A DNA stretch of 64,000 bases, taken from positions 372,001 to 436,000 of the forward strand of contig CAVUIK010000008.1 of assembly GCA_963741565.1 (NCBI GenBank). Direction: 5' to 3'. Shown in pieces: positions 27,142-35,594 of this stretch. The position numbers and the translations under genes are program-made. This stretch comes from Ga0077555 sp963741565 (lineage in GTDB: Bacteria > Pseudomonadota > Alphaproteobacteria > Rhizobiales > Hyphomicrobiaceae). The notes below the pieces were generated by a model that worked only from the letters and a program-made list of their open reading frames with translations, was not told where the DNA came from and did no database searches. Position 1 is the first letter of the stretch. Each line of letters begins with the position of its first letter.

Positions 27142-27897
27142 TTATTTCTTGCGGAATTTGCTGAGGTCGACGACCTTGGAGCTGCTGTCAGTGGCAGCGG
27201 GAGCGGGAGCGGGAGCGGCTGACGTGTCGCTGGCGATGGCCTCTATGGCGCTATCCGCGACCGCAGCAGGCGCGACGACCACCGGTTTGGCCGGTTTGGC
27301 CTTGTCCACCAGCGCCGGCCGGGGACCGATCGCAGCAGGCGTCGATGCTGCAGGGGCCGCCTGCTTCTCGGCAGAGCCTGCTTCCGTTCGGCCGTCCTCG
27401 ATCTTGCCTTCCGAGCGTGGACGCCGTGGCGCACGCCGCTTCTCGTTGTCCGGGCGCTGCATAGCAACCCGCGATCCGCCGGCCGAACGTCGGCCCGTCT
27501 CACCGCCGATCTCGTTTTCGGACTCTTCGAATTGGAGACCGTAAGGCACGCTCGGATCGTAGAACACCTTCACCGCCTGGAACGGGACGACCAGCCGCTC
27601 GGGGATGCCGTCGAAGGTCAGTTTAACCTCGAAACGGTCTTCGCCTATCTCGAGATCCCAGAACCGGTGCTGCAGCACGATGGTCATCTCGTTCGGGTAT
27701 TTTTCCCGAAGCCGTTTCGACACCGCCACGCCCGGTGCGTCCGTGTTGAATGCAATGTAGAAATGATGCTCGCCGAGAAGACCGGTGCGCGCCACCTGGA
27801 CCAGTACGGCCCGAACGACGCCGCGTAGCGCGTTCTGCGCCATTGCCTCGTAATCGATATGCTGACCTGACGTCATGCCCGACCCGCTGATAGCCAC
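27142..27897 (-). CDS. sspB: SspB, ClpXP adaptor for ssrA-tagged proteins (alphaproteobacterial form)
   Basis: A 251-aa adaptor that binds ssrA-tagged proteins from stalled ribosomes and hands them to ClpX. The folded N-terminal domain (~130 aa) has YEAMAQNALRGVVRAVLVQV, then HHFYIAFNTDAPGVAVSKRL and ERLVVPFQAVKVFYDPSVPY, as in Caulobacter SspB-alpha. A long disordered Ala/Pro-rich linker follows. The tail ends KVVDLSKFRKK, the likely ClpX-binding peptide. A GGAG sits 5 nt before the GTG at 27897; an internal ATG at 27876 is an alternative start. The linker DNA holds a GCGGGA-type hexamer repeat near 27197-27220. The tmRNA gene lies immediately upstream on the same strand. Confidence 0.95.
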   Translation of the reverse strand: MAISGSGMTSGQHIDYEAMAQNALRGVVRAVLVQVARTGLLGEHHFYIAFNTDAPGVAVSKRLREKYPNEMTIVLQHRFWDLEIGEDRFEVKLTFDGIPERLVVPFQAVKVFYDPSVPYGLQFEESENEIGGETGRRSAGGSRVAMQRPDNEKRRAPRRPRSEGKIEDGRTEAGSAEKQAAPAASTPAAIGPRPALVDKAKPAKPVVVAPAAVADSAIEAIASDTSAAPAPAPAATDSSSKVVDLSKFRKK

Positions 27898-27930
27898 TTG
27901 GTCTCCGACCCGCCACGGACGGGAGAAAGT

Positions 27931-27958
27931 GGAGGGCTTCTGTTGCCCGGTGCCCTCC
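27931..27958 (-). terminator. Hairpin between ssrA and sspB
   Basis: On the minus strand GGAGGGC pairs with GCCCTCC around a 14-nt loop, followed by ACTTTCTCCC. It lies just past the 3' end of the tmRNA coding piece and ~35 bp before the sspB start. It probably ends the ssrA transcript or marks its processed 3' end. Confidence 0.6.
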
Positions 27959-27961
27959 GAA

Positions 27962-28223
27962 CCGCGCCTGACGAGGCTAATCGCCAGGACTTCAGTTTAG
28001 GCTATTCCGACCGCATTACGCAGCAAGAGCAGCCTCAGCATAGTTGTCATTTGCAACTATTCTGGTGACCCGATAACGGCGGTATCATGCCGAGCAAAAG
28101 AGCGCCCTTTACACCCTCGTCGATCCTATTTCGCCCCCAAGTGGTGGAGGCGCCGGGTACCGCCCCCGGGTCCGAAGAGCTTATTCCGACGTCCATTTAT
28201 CGCCATAGCCGGACGAATCCGGC
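27962..28223 (-). ncRNA. ssrA: tmRNA (ssrA), circularly permuted two-piece form
   Basis: tmRNA rescues stalled ribosomes and adds a degradation tag. On the minus strand the acceptor piece comes first. It begins with a UUCG hairpin (28208-28223), has a T-arm at 28153-28169, and ends CGCCTCCACCA with CCA at 28144-28142. After only 3 nt (28141-28139) the coding piece begins GGGGGCG at 28138. GGGGGCG pairs with CGCCTCC over 7 bp with a G-U at the third pair, the alanine identity element. GGATCGACG and TAGTTGCAAATGACAAC then match known tmRNA 5' and resume regions. The tag frame follows. A TATATT -10-like box lies at 28235-28230. Outer ends are approximate. Confidence 0.95.
28016..28054 (-). other. 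tmRNA tag reading frame (ANDNYAEAALAA-stop)
   Basis: The resume codon GCA follows AATAGTT. Twelve codons encode ANDNYAEAALAA and end with TAA. The N-terminal ANDNYA and C-terminal LAA match the bacterial ssrA tag pattern: the first part is read by SspB, and the LAA end by ClpX. Confidence 0.95.
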
Positions 28224-28354
28224 CCGCTCAATATAGGCCGTCTGCCCGCCAATTGAAAGATTGCTGTCGCTACCAATCGGCTAAGCTTACAGAGTTCAGT
28301 GTCGCATCCGATTCGGCTTGCATCACTTGCGCACGAAAGGACACCGCCGCCGCC

Positions 28355-29119
28355 ATGAGGCTCAAGGACTTCCTGACCGGACCCGATCGGTATCACGCCG
28401 GCAGTACCGTCTCGCCCCGTTGGGTCGTTCCCGTCGCTATTGCGATCTTTGTTGTCGCTCAAGTGCTCGCTGGCTTCCTTTACAAGATCGTGATCGGCTT
28501 CGACCAGAAGTCGTTAGGGCAGCTGGGCCAAGGCGCTCTCAGCGACGTCGTGATGCAAAATTTGCTTCTATCCCAGATATTTATCGTCATTTTGGCGATA
28601 ATTGCCGTCCGCCTACTAGGAGGCTGGCCAATGGCCGACCTGCGGCTCCAGCCACCTTCTGGTGGGCTCAACGACTACGTGCTCGCCATCGTCGTCATGG
28701 TGCCAGTCCTGGCTGTGGTCAACGCCGTCGCCCTGCTCCTGCGCCCCGCCGATTTTTTCGCCGATTTCAGGATCTTCGTTGATACAGCCCGGTCGCCGCA
28801 GCCGTTCGTGCCCATGCTGGCGATTGGTCTCGGCGCGCCCTGGTCCGAGGAAGTTCTCTTCCGGGGGTTTCTGCTGACGCCACTGGCAGCGACACGGCTC
28901 GGCTTCTGGCCGGCCGCCTTGCTGATCACGCTGGCCTGGACCCTTCTGCATTGGGGGTATTCGATCGTCGGTCTCGTCGAGGTTTTTCTGATCGGTGTTT
29001 TCTTTGCCTGGCTGCTGAAGCGAACCGGCAGCCTGCGGGTGCCGTTATTTTGTCACGCCCTCTACAATTCGTGCCTGTTCCTGGCGCTGCGTTGGGTCCC
29101 GCTACCGGCCGCGACCTGA
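28355..29119 (+). CDS. CPBP family intramembrane metalloprotease
   Basis: A 254-aa protein with about seven to eight membrane segments, start MRLKDFLTGPDRYH. The Abi/CPBP motifs are present: EE and R in PWSEEVLFRGFLLTPL, His in TLAWTLLHWGYSIVG, and the third motif FCHALYNS. This fold is shared with Rce1-type CAAX proteases. Bacterial members process or protect membrane proteins and peptides; the substrate is unknown. The reading frame stays open further upstream, but the domain begins after this ATG. It faces away from ssrA/sspB. Confidence 0.9.
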   Translation: MRLKDFLTGPDRYHAGSTVSPRWVVPVAIAIFVVAQVLAGFLYKIVIGFDQKSLGQLGQGALSDVVMQNLLLSQIFIVILAIIAVRLLGGWPMADLRLQPPSGGLNDYVLAIVVMVPVLAVVNAVALLLRPADFFADFRIFVDTARSPQPFVPMLAIGLGAPWSEEVLFRGFLLTPLAATRLGFWPAALLITLAWTLLHWGYSIVGLVEVFLIGVFFAWLLKRTGSLRVPLFCHALYNSCLFLALRWVPLPAAT

Positions 29120-29186
29120 CACATCAAGGTGTGATCAACGGCAGCACCACCCTTGAAACACCTGGAATCCGGCGTAAGAAAACGAC

Positions 29187-29981
29187 ATGGAACCTTATCT
29201 CGATCTGATGCGGCGCGCCCGCGATCACGGTGTCCGGAAATCCGACCGCACGGGCACGGGCACACTGAGCGTGTTCGGACACCAGATGCGTTTCGATTTG
29301 CGGGACGGTTTCCCGCTGGTCACCACCAAGAAGCTGCATTTGAAGTCGATCCTGCACGAGTTGATCTGGTTTCTGGCAGGCGACACCAACACGGCCTACT
29401 TGAAGAAGCACGGCGTCTCGATCTGGGACGACTGGGCCGACGCGACCGGCGAACTAGGCCCTGTCTACGGCCGGCAGTGGCGATCTTGGGCCACGCCCAA
29501 CGGCGGTTCGATCGATCAGATCCGGGACGTCGTCGAAACTCTCAAGACCAATCCCGCTAGCCGCCGCATCATCGTCACCGCCTGGAATCCGGCCGACATC
29601 CCCGACATGGCGCTGGCGCCTTGCCACTGCCTGTTTCAGTTCTATGTCGCTGAAGGACGGCTTTCATGCCAGCTCTACCAGAGATCCTCCGACATCTTCC
29701 TGGGTGTTCCGTTCAATATCGCGAGCTATGCCGCTTTGACGATGATGATGGCGCAAGTCACCGGTCTGAAGCCCGGCGAGTTCATCCACACGTCGGGCGA
29801 CGCGCATCTCTATGTGAACCATCTTGAGCAAGCGGATCTGCAGCTGTCACGCCCACCGCGGGCGTTGCCGCGACTCGAAATCAATCCGGATGTGCGGTCG
29901 ATTTTCGATTTCAAGTACGAGGATTTCAAACTCGTGGGCTATGACCCGCATCCCCACATCAAAGCGCCTGTGGCGGTTTAG
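29187..29981 (+). CDS. thyA: Thymidylate synthase
   Basis: A 264-aa enzyme, the same length as E. coli ThyA. It makes dTMP from dUMP using methylene-tetrahydrofolate, leaving dihydrofolate. Seen: RTGTGTLSVFGHQMRFDL, WDDWADATGELGPVYGRQW, and the catalytic Cys in LAPCHCLFQFYV. The dUMP-binding arginine is in QLYQRSSDIFLGVPFNIASY, with PHPHIKAPVAV at the C-terminus. It is followed 150 bp later by dihydrofolate reductase, which recycles its product. Confidence 0.98.
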   Translation: MEPYLDLMRRARDHGVRKSDRTGTGTLSVFGHQMRFDLRDGFPLVTTKKLHLKSILHELIWFLAGDTNTAYLKKHGVSIWDDWADATGELGPVYGRQWRSWATPNGGSIDQIRDVVETLKTNPASRRIIVTAWNPADIPDMALAPCHCLFQFYVAEGRLSCQLYQRSSDIFLGVPFNIASYAALTMMMAQVTGLKPGEFIHTSGDAHLYVNHLEQADLQLSRPPRALPRLEINPDVRSIFDFKYEDFKLVGYDPHPHIKAPVAV

Positions 29982-30131
29982 GCGTCCGAGCTCGGACGAC
30001 TGAAGGGCGAGTTCGAAGCCGTCGAAAAGGCTTCGATCCACAAGAACTGCGGGCTACAATTCCGCCAGCAGCAGGCGCCGACCACTCGCGAACCGCGCGA
30101 GCCGAGAGCCTGAGGCAGGTAAGGACTTTCG

Positions 30132-30638
30132 GTGGTCATTTCCCTGATCGTCGCGGCGGCAGAGAACGGCGTCATTGGCAACGCCGGCACATTGCCGTGG
30201 CGCATGCCGTCGGATCTGCGAACGTTTCGCCGGCTGACACTGGGCAAGCCCATCATCATGGGCCGCAAGACGTTCCAATCGATCGGCAAGCCCCTCGATG
30301 GGCGCGATAACATCGTCGTCACCCGCGATACCGGCTTCGCCGTGGCTGGGGCGATCCGGGCGGCGTCGATCGATGTGGCCTTGTGCCTCGCGGAGCCGCT
30401 GGCCCGGGCCCGCGGCACGGACGAGATCATGGTGATCGGCGGCGCCGAAATCTATCGCATCGCCTTGCCGCACGCCGACCGGGTCTATCTCACCCGCATT
30501 CATGCGACGCCGGCGGGCGATACAACGTTTCCCGAGCTGTCCAGCGCCGTCTGGCGGGAAACCGAGCGAAATCTGATCATTCCCGATCCGCGCGACGAAT
30601 TCGCCGCCACCCTGATGGTACACGAGCGCCGCCAATAG
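30132..30638 (+). CDS. folA: Dihydrofolate reductase
   Basis: A 168-aa enzyme that reduces dihydrofolate with NADPH. Start is GTG with AAGGA 6 nt upstream. Motifs: SLIVAAAENGVIGNAG, LPWRMPSDLRTFRRLT (substrate Asp in this loop), IIMGRKTFQSIGKPL and the NADPH loop MVIGGAEIYRIALPHADRVY. Length and motif order are normal for a chromosomal, trimethoprim-sensitive type. It is the usual partner of thyA in this order. Confidence 0.97.
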   Translation: MVISLIVAAAENGVIGNAGTLPWRMPSDLRTFRRLTLGKPIIMGRKTFQSIGKPLDGRDNIVVTRDTGFAVAGAIRAASIDVALCLAEPLARARGTDEIMVIGGAEIYRIALPHADRVYLTRIHATPAGDTTFPELSSAVWRETERNLIIPDPRDEFAATLMVHERRQ

Positions 30639-30838
30639 CCGTGCCATCTGCTTGAATGCCGGCACCTCCTCACCATCTCTATTGTCAAGGTTTGCGCGGG
30701 CCCGGCCCGATGGCCTATAAGCAGGCGACAACGGCAGAATTTTCTCATGATCGGCGTCATTAGGACGTGGACAGCCAGATTTCCACTGGCGCCACGTCTG
30801 AAGTCGTCCGGTTTCACGGCAGCAAGAGGCGGTGACGA

Positions 30839-31984
30839 ATGCCCTGGAGCAATCAAGGCGGCGGCGGCTGGAAAAGCGGCGGCAGCGGCGGCAGTGGTGG
30901 TGGTGGCGGACCCTGGGGATCACCGGGTGGCAGCGGCGGCGGAAGCGGTGGTGGTAGCGGCGGCAAACCGCCCGACCTCGAAGAACTTCTGAAGCGCAGC
31001 CAGGACAAGATCAAGCAGACGATTTCGGGATCCGGTATGCCGGGCCCGATGATGCTGCTGATCGCAGCGCCGCTGATTGCCCTCGCCTGCTTTTACGCCT
31101 TCACATTCCGTGTCAATCCCGATGAGCTCGGGGTTGTCATGCGGTTCGGCAAGTTCGTGCGCCAGGAGCCGCCGGGCCTGCATTTCAGATTGCCACCGCC
31201 GATCGAGGAGGTCCGCCTCCCGAAGGTCACGCGGCAAAACATCACCGAGATCGGCATGCGCACCAGCGCATCCGGCCGCGGCTTTACCGGCGGTGTGCGC
31301 GACGTGCCCGAAGAAAGCCTGATGTTGACGGGCGACGAGAACATCGTCGACATCGATGTCGTCGTGTTCTGGCGCATCAAGGATGCTTCGCAGTACCTGT
31401 TCAACATCCAGAACCCGGAAGTGACGGTAAAGGAGGTCGGCGAAAGCGCGATGCGCGAGATCGTCGGCATGTCGAACATTCAGCCGATCCTGACCGAAGC
31501 CCGCCAGAAAACGGAAAGCGACGTCCAGAAGCTGATGCAGGATACGCTCGACCATTACGCTGCCGGTATTCGTATTGATCAGGTGCAGTTGCAGAAGGTC
31601 GACCCGCCGAACCAGGTGATCGACGCGTTCCGCGATGTGCAGGCGGCGCGCGCCGACAAGGAGCGCCTGCAGAACGAGGCGACGACGTACGCCAATCGCA
31701 TTGTCCCTGAGGCGCGCGGCGAAGCCGAGCGCATTCTGCAGGGTGCCGAAGGCTACAAGCAGCAGACGGTCGCCGAGGCAACGGGTCAGGCTGCGCGCTT
31801 CATCAAGGTTTTCGATGAATACAAAAAGGCGCCCGAAGTAACTCGCCGCCGGATGTATCTCGAAACGATGGAACGCGTGATGGGCGGCACTGACAAGATC
31901 ATCATCGACAGCAAGGGCGGTCAGGGCGTCGTACCGTTCCTGCCGCTTGACCAGTTGCAGCGGAAAAAGGAAGGGCAGAACTGA
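30839..31984 (+). CDS. hflK: HflK, FtsH regulator subunit (SPFH protein)
   Basis: A 381-aa membrane protein. The first ~45 residues are a Gly/Ser-rich cytoplasmic tail. One transmembrane helix follows (MMLLIAAPLIALACFYAF), then a periplasmic band-7/SPFH domain (NPDELGVVMRFGKFV, EPPGLHFRLPPPIEEV). A charged helical stretch comes next (QAARADKERLQNEATTYANR, EARGEAERILQGAEGYKQQT). HflK assembles with HflC into a large cage around the FtsH protease and modulates membrane protein degradation. It heads the hflK-hflC-DUF2065-degP run. Confidence 0.97.
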   Translation: MPWSNQGGGGWKSGGSGGSGGGGGPWGSPGGSGGGSGGGSGGKPPDLEELLKRSQDKIKQTISGSGMPGPMMLLIAAPLIALACFYAFTFRVNPDELGVVMRFGKFVRQEPPGLHFRLPPPIEEVRLPKVTRQNITEIGMRTSASGRGFTGGVRDVPEESLMLTGDENIVDIDVVVFWRIKDASQYLFNIQNPEVTVKEVGESAMREIVGMSNIQPILTEARQKTESDVQKLMQDTLDHYAAGIRIDQVQLQKVDPPNQVIDAFRDVQAARADKERLQNEATTYANRIVPEARGEAERILQGAEGYKQQTVAEATGQAARFIKVFDEYKKAPEVTRRRMYLETMERVMGGTDKIIIDSKGGQGVVPFLPLDQLQRKKEGQN

Positions 31985-32038
31985 TGCGTCTCGCCCTCGG
32001 CACTCATATCAAGTCACTGCAAGTTGGAGCCAACTGAC

Positions 32039-32920
32039 ATGCGCTTTGCGCTCGCATTCCTTGCCGCCGTGTTCGGCGGCGCAGCCCTCCTGGCCTACTT
32101 CTCGTTCTTCATCGTGCATCAGAACGAGCAGGCCCTGGTGCTCGAATTCGGCAAGCCGAAACGGGTCATCAAGGAGCCGGGTCTCAACTGGAAGATTCCG
32201 GTCGTGGAAACGGTCGACTTCTTCGACAAGCGCATTCTCGATCTCGACACCAAGGAGCAGGAGGTGACCGCCTCCGACCAGAAGCGTCTCAAGGTCGATG
32301 CCTTCACACGATACAAGATCATCGACCCGCTGAAGTTCTACCAGACGGTCCGTGACGAACGGATCGTGTCGTCGCGGCTCGGCCCGATCGTCGACTCGGC
32401 CATTCGCCGCGTGCTTGGCGCCGCCACGTTCCAGGACGTGGTCCGCGACAAGCGCGAGGACTTGATGAAGCGCATCGCCAAGCAGGTCAACGACGAGGGC
32501 AAGGACTTCGGCATCGAGGTCGTCGACGTACGCATCAAGCGCGCTGATCTGCCCGACCAGAACTCGAAGAGCGTGTTCGACCGCATGCGCGCCGAGCGCC
32601 AGCGCGAGGCTGCCGAGTTCCGGGCCCAGGGCGCCGCCGAAGCCAACCGCATCAAGGCCACCGCTGACCGCGAGGCCACGGTGATCAAGGCCGAGGCCAC
32701 GAAAAAGGGTGAACTGTTGCGCGGTGAGGGCGATGCCGATCGCAATCGCATCTTTAACGACGCCTTCGGCCGCGACCCCGACTTCTTTGCGTTCTATCGG
32801 TCCATGCAGGCCTACGAGCACGGCATGAAGTCGGGTGACACACGGATGCTGCTGTCTCCCGACAGCGAATTCTTCCGGTACTTCACCAATCCGAGCGGAA
32901 ATGCCCAGCCGAAGCGATGA
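32039..32920 (+). CDS. hflC: HflC, FtsH regulator subunit (SPFH protein)
   Basis: A 293-aa partner of HflK with an N-terminal membrane anchor (MRFALAFLAAVFGGAALLAY). It then has the SPFH domain (NEQALVLEFGKPKRVIKEPG), KRLKVDAFTRYKIIDPLKFY, and the helical MRAERQREAAEFRAQGAAEA that continues into the oligomerising helix. A TTG in frame 15 bp upstream is an alternative start; the ATG before MRFALAF matches the family. It starts ~54 bp after hflK and overlaps the next gene by 4 bp. Confidence 0.97.
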   Translation: MRFALAFLAAVFGGAALLAYFSFFIVHQNEQALVLEFGKPKRVIKEPGLNWKIPVVETVDFFDKRILDLDTKEQEVTASDQKRLKVDAFTRYKIIDPLKFYQTVRDERIVSSRLGPIVDSAIRRVLGAATFQDVVRDKREDLMKRIAKQVNDEGKDFGIEVVDVRIKRADLPDQNSKSVFDRMRAERQREAAEFRAQGAAEANRIKATADREATVIKAEATKKGELLRGEGDADRNRIFNDAFGRDPDFFAFYRSMQAYEHGMKSGDTRMLLSPDSEFFRYFTNPSGNAQPKR

Positions 32921-33102
32921 GCGACCTGATTGTCGGCATCGGCCTCGTTCTCGTCATTGAAGGGCTGCTTTGGGCTGCCTTCCCGGGCACGGCGCGACGC
33001 ATCCTGGAGGTTGCGGCAGCAACGCCAGAGCAACAACTCCGGCTGGCAGGGGCTGTGGCGCTGGCCGCGGGAGTAGCGATCGTCTGGGTGGTTCGGGGGT
33101 AG
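32917..33102 (+). CDS. DUF2065 family small membrane protein
   Basis: A 61-aa protein with two predicted transmembrane helices separated by a short charged loop (GTARRILEVAAATPEQQLR). The ATG overlaps the hflC stop (ATGA), so translation is coupled. DUF2065 (YjeT-like) proteins commonly lie between hflC and a Do-type protease. Their role is unknown, but the position suggests a small accessory subunit of membrane quality control. Confidence 0.92.
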   Translation: MSDLIVGIGLVLVIEGLLWAAFPGTARRILEVAAATPEQQLRLAGAVALAAGVAIVWVVRG

Positions 33103-33260
33103 GCAGCCCTGCATCGACTGTCTCTGCCTCAGTCCTGCCGTTGACACTCGCCATGTTCGGCTCAATGGATAAGTCAATTGTCATCGGCAATCGGGTTCGG
33201 CGGCGTCAACACGCCATTGCTCAGCCAGCAGCCCGATGCCGTACCATGAGGCAGTCTCCC

Positions 33261-34727
33261 ATGCGCAGCGTATCCCGTCCCTTGCGAACGACCCTCGGAA
33301 CCGCCGTCATTGCCCTCTCGACGCTGGCCTTCGCCTCGACCGCCATCGCGCGCGGCGGGCCGCAAACGGTGGCGCCGCTCGCCGAAAAACTCTCCGGCGC
33401 CGTCGTCAACATCTCCACTAGCCAGACCGCCAAAGGGCCGCAAGGCGTCCCCCTCCCGAACGTGCCGAAAGGGTCCCCGTTCGAGGAATTCTTCGAGGAC
33501 TTCTTCAACCGCAAGAGCCCGCGCCAGAGCGACCGCAAGGTGAACTCGCTCGGTTCCGGGTTCGTCATCAATGCGAAGGAAGGCCTGATCGTCACGAATA
33601 ACCACGTAATCGAGGGCGCCGACGAGATCATCATCAACTTCCAGGACGGCAGCAAACTGAAGGTCGAGAAGGTTCTGGGTAAAGATTCCAAGACCGATCT
33701 GGCCCTGCTGCAGGTGACGCCGAAGAAGCCGCTGACGGAGGTCAAATTCGGCATCTCCGAGCAAATGCGGGTCGGTGACTGGGTGATGGCCATCGGCAAT
33801 CCGTTCGGTCTCGGCGGCTCGGTGACCGTTGGCATCATCTCGGCCAAGCAGCGCGACATCAATTCGGGTCCCTACGATGACTTCCTGCAGACCGATGCCG
33901 CCATCAACAAGGGAAATTCGGGCGGGCCGCTGTTCAACATGGACGGCGACGTCATCGGCGTGAACACGGCGATCATCTCACCGACAGGCGGCTCGATCGG
34001 CATCGGCTTTGCCGTGCCCTCCGACACGGCGATCTCCGTCATCGATCAGTTGAAGCAATTCGGCGAAACGCGGCGCGGCTGGCTCGGCGTGAAAATCCAA
34101 ACCGTGACCGACGAGATCGCCGAGACCATCGGGGTAAAGGAAAATACCGGCGCGCTGATCTCGGCCGTGACACCGGACGGCCCGGCAGCCAAGGCCGGCA
34201 TCGAAGCGGGAGATGTGGTGCTGCGCTTCGACGGCAAGGACATCTCGACCATGCGCGGATTGCCGCGTGTCGTCTCGCAGACGGCGATCGGTAAGTCCGT
34301 CGAGGTCGAGGTCCTGCGGAAAAACCAGAAACGCTCGTTCAAGGTGGCCGTCGGGCGCTTGATCGAGGACGAAGACAAGGATCAGGCTGCCAAGAAATCG
34401 GGTGGTGGCGATTCCAAGAAAACCGATGACGCCTTGGTCTTCGGCATGAAGCTTTCCCCGTTGACGGACGAACTGCGCACAAAGAACAAGATCGACTCGA
34501 AGGTGAAGGGTCTGCTCGTCGTCGATGTCGATGCCAAGAGCCCGGCCGGCCAGAAAGGCATTAAGCCGGGCGAGGTCATCGTGGAAGCGGCCCAGGAGCC
34601 GGTCACCTCGACCGATGACATGACGAAGGCCATCGAGAAGGTGCGCAAGGCTGGCCGGCGCGCGGTGCTGCTGCGGGTCGAGGATCCGAAGGGCCAGCTG
34701 CGCTTTGTGGCCGTACCGATCGAATAG
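33261..34727 (+). CDS. degP: Do family periplasmic serine endoprotease/chaperone (DegP/HtrA)
   Basis: A 488-aa protein with a signal peptide (MRSVSRPLRTTLGTAVIALS, cleavage near AIARGG). The trypsin-like domain has His in VTNNHVIEGADEI, Asp in KDSKTDLALL and Ser in NKGNSGGPLFNMDG. Two PDZ domains follow (GWLGVKIQTVTDEIAETIGV; the second begins around FGMKLSPLTDELR). It degrades or refolds misfolded envelope proteins. The ATG at 33261 is preferred because GAGG precedes it; an ATG 15 bp upstream is possible. It is last in the hflKC run. Confidence 0.96.
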   Translation: MRSVSRPLRTTLGTAVIALSTLAFASTAIARGGPQTVAPLAEKLSGAVVNISTSQTAKGPQGVPLPNVPKGSPFEEFFEDFFNRKSPRQSDRKVNSLGSGFVINAKEGLIVTNNHVIEGADEIIINFQDGSKLKVEKVLGKDSKTDLALLQVTPKKPLTEVKFGISEQMRVGDWVMAIGNPFGLGGSVTVGIISAKQRDINSGPYDDFLQTDAAINKGNSGGPLFNMDGDVIGVNTAIISPTGGSIGIGFAVPSDTAISVIDQLKQFGETRRGWLGVKIQTVTDEIAETIGVKENTGALISAVTPDGPAAKAGIEAGDVVLRFDGKDISTMRGLPRVVSQTAIGKSVEVEVLRKNQKRSFKVAVGRLIEDEDKDQAAKKSGGGDSKKTDDALVFGMKLSPLTDELRTKNKIDSKVKGLLVVDVDAKSPAGQKGIKPGEVIVEAAQEPVTSTDDMTKAIEKVRKAGRRAVLLRVEDPKGQLRFVAVPIE

Positions 34728-34840
34728 AACCGGCGCGCTGTTGATCGAGGTTGCGGGGGGGGCGGGCTCCCGCTACCACTCCGATCAGCTTGGCACTCTG
34801 TGCCCGGCCGCCCTCAGCTCGCGTTCGACTGGAGACGTCC

Positions 34841-35554
34841 TTGTCCGACAATCACGGCCTGATCGACACCATCACATCCAACCTCGCACCGGTGCATCGC
34901 GACGGCTACAAGTTCCTCGGCGCCGGAGCCCTCCTCGCCGTTCTGTTCTTCATGTTGTGGCCACCGCTCGGCTGGTTGTTTGCCGGCCTTACCGCCTATG
35001 TCGCCTATTTCTTTCGTGATCCCGCACGCGTGACGCAGGTGCGCGACGGGCTGATCGTCTCGCCGGCCGACGGCAAAGTGTCCGCGATCGACGTCGTCCG
35101 CCCGCCCGCCGAGCTTGGTCTCGGCGACGGCGAGCGCCAGCGCATCTCGATCTTCCTGTCGGTGCTCGACGTCCATATCAACCGGTCTCCCATGGCCGGG
35201 CGCATCAGCCGCTCGGTCTATGTGCCCGGGGCCTTCCTCAATGCGGCGCTCGACAAGGCGAGCGAGGAGAACGAGCGGCGCAGCCTGGTCATCGCGGCGC
35301 CGAATGGAACCGAAATCGCGGTCGTCCAGATCGCCGGGCTGATTGCGCGCCGCATCGTCACGTTCAAAGGCGAAGGCGCAAGCCTTGGGATCGGCGAGCG
35401 ATTTGGCCTCATTCGCTTCGGCAGCCGCGTCGACACCTATCTGCCGCCCGGTCGCACCGCCCTGGTCGCCGTCGGCCAGCGCGCGATCGGCGGCGAGACG
35501 GTGCTTGCCGATCTACGCTCCGACGAGCCTGAACGTGAGGCCCGCGTGAGTTGA
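34841..35554 (+). CDS. psd: Phosphatidylserine decarboxylase proenzyme (short type)
   Basis: A 237-aa membrane-associated enzyme that makes phosphatidylethanolamine from phosphatidylserine. The start is TTG (LSDNHGLIDTI), with GGAG exactly 6 nt upstream. Two hydrophobic segments near the N-terminus precede SPADGKVSAIDVV, FLSVLDVHINRSPMAGRI and ERFGLIRFGSRVDTYLP. The self-cleavage site is the Gly-Ser of RFGSR, which creates the pyruvoyl group. This compact ~230-aa form is the usual rhizobial type. pssA, making its substrate, follows 40 bp later. An 8-G homopolymer lies at 34755-34762 in the leader. Confidence 0.96.
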   Translation: MSDNHGLIDTITSNLAPVHRDGYKFLGAGALLAVLFFMLWPPLGWLFAGLTAYVAYFFRDPARVTQVRDGLIVSPADGKVSAIDVVRPPAELGLGDGERQRISIFLSVLDVHINRSPMAGRISRSVYVPGAFLNAALDKASEENERRSLVIAAPNGTEIAVVQIAGLIARRIVTFKGEGASLGIGERFGLIRFGSRVDTYLPPGRTALVAVGQRAIGGETVLADLRSDEPEREARVS

Positions 35555-35594
35555 ACCGCGCAGTCGCTGCGGCCTGCCCGAAAGGACTATCGCG

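Noticed and set aside
27197..27220. GCGGGA-type hexamer repeat in sspB
   Set aside because: Simple in-frame Ala/Pro linker coding; length changes would be tolerated and no special role is visible.
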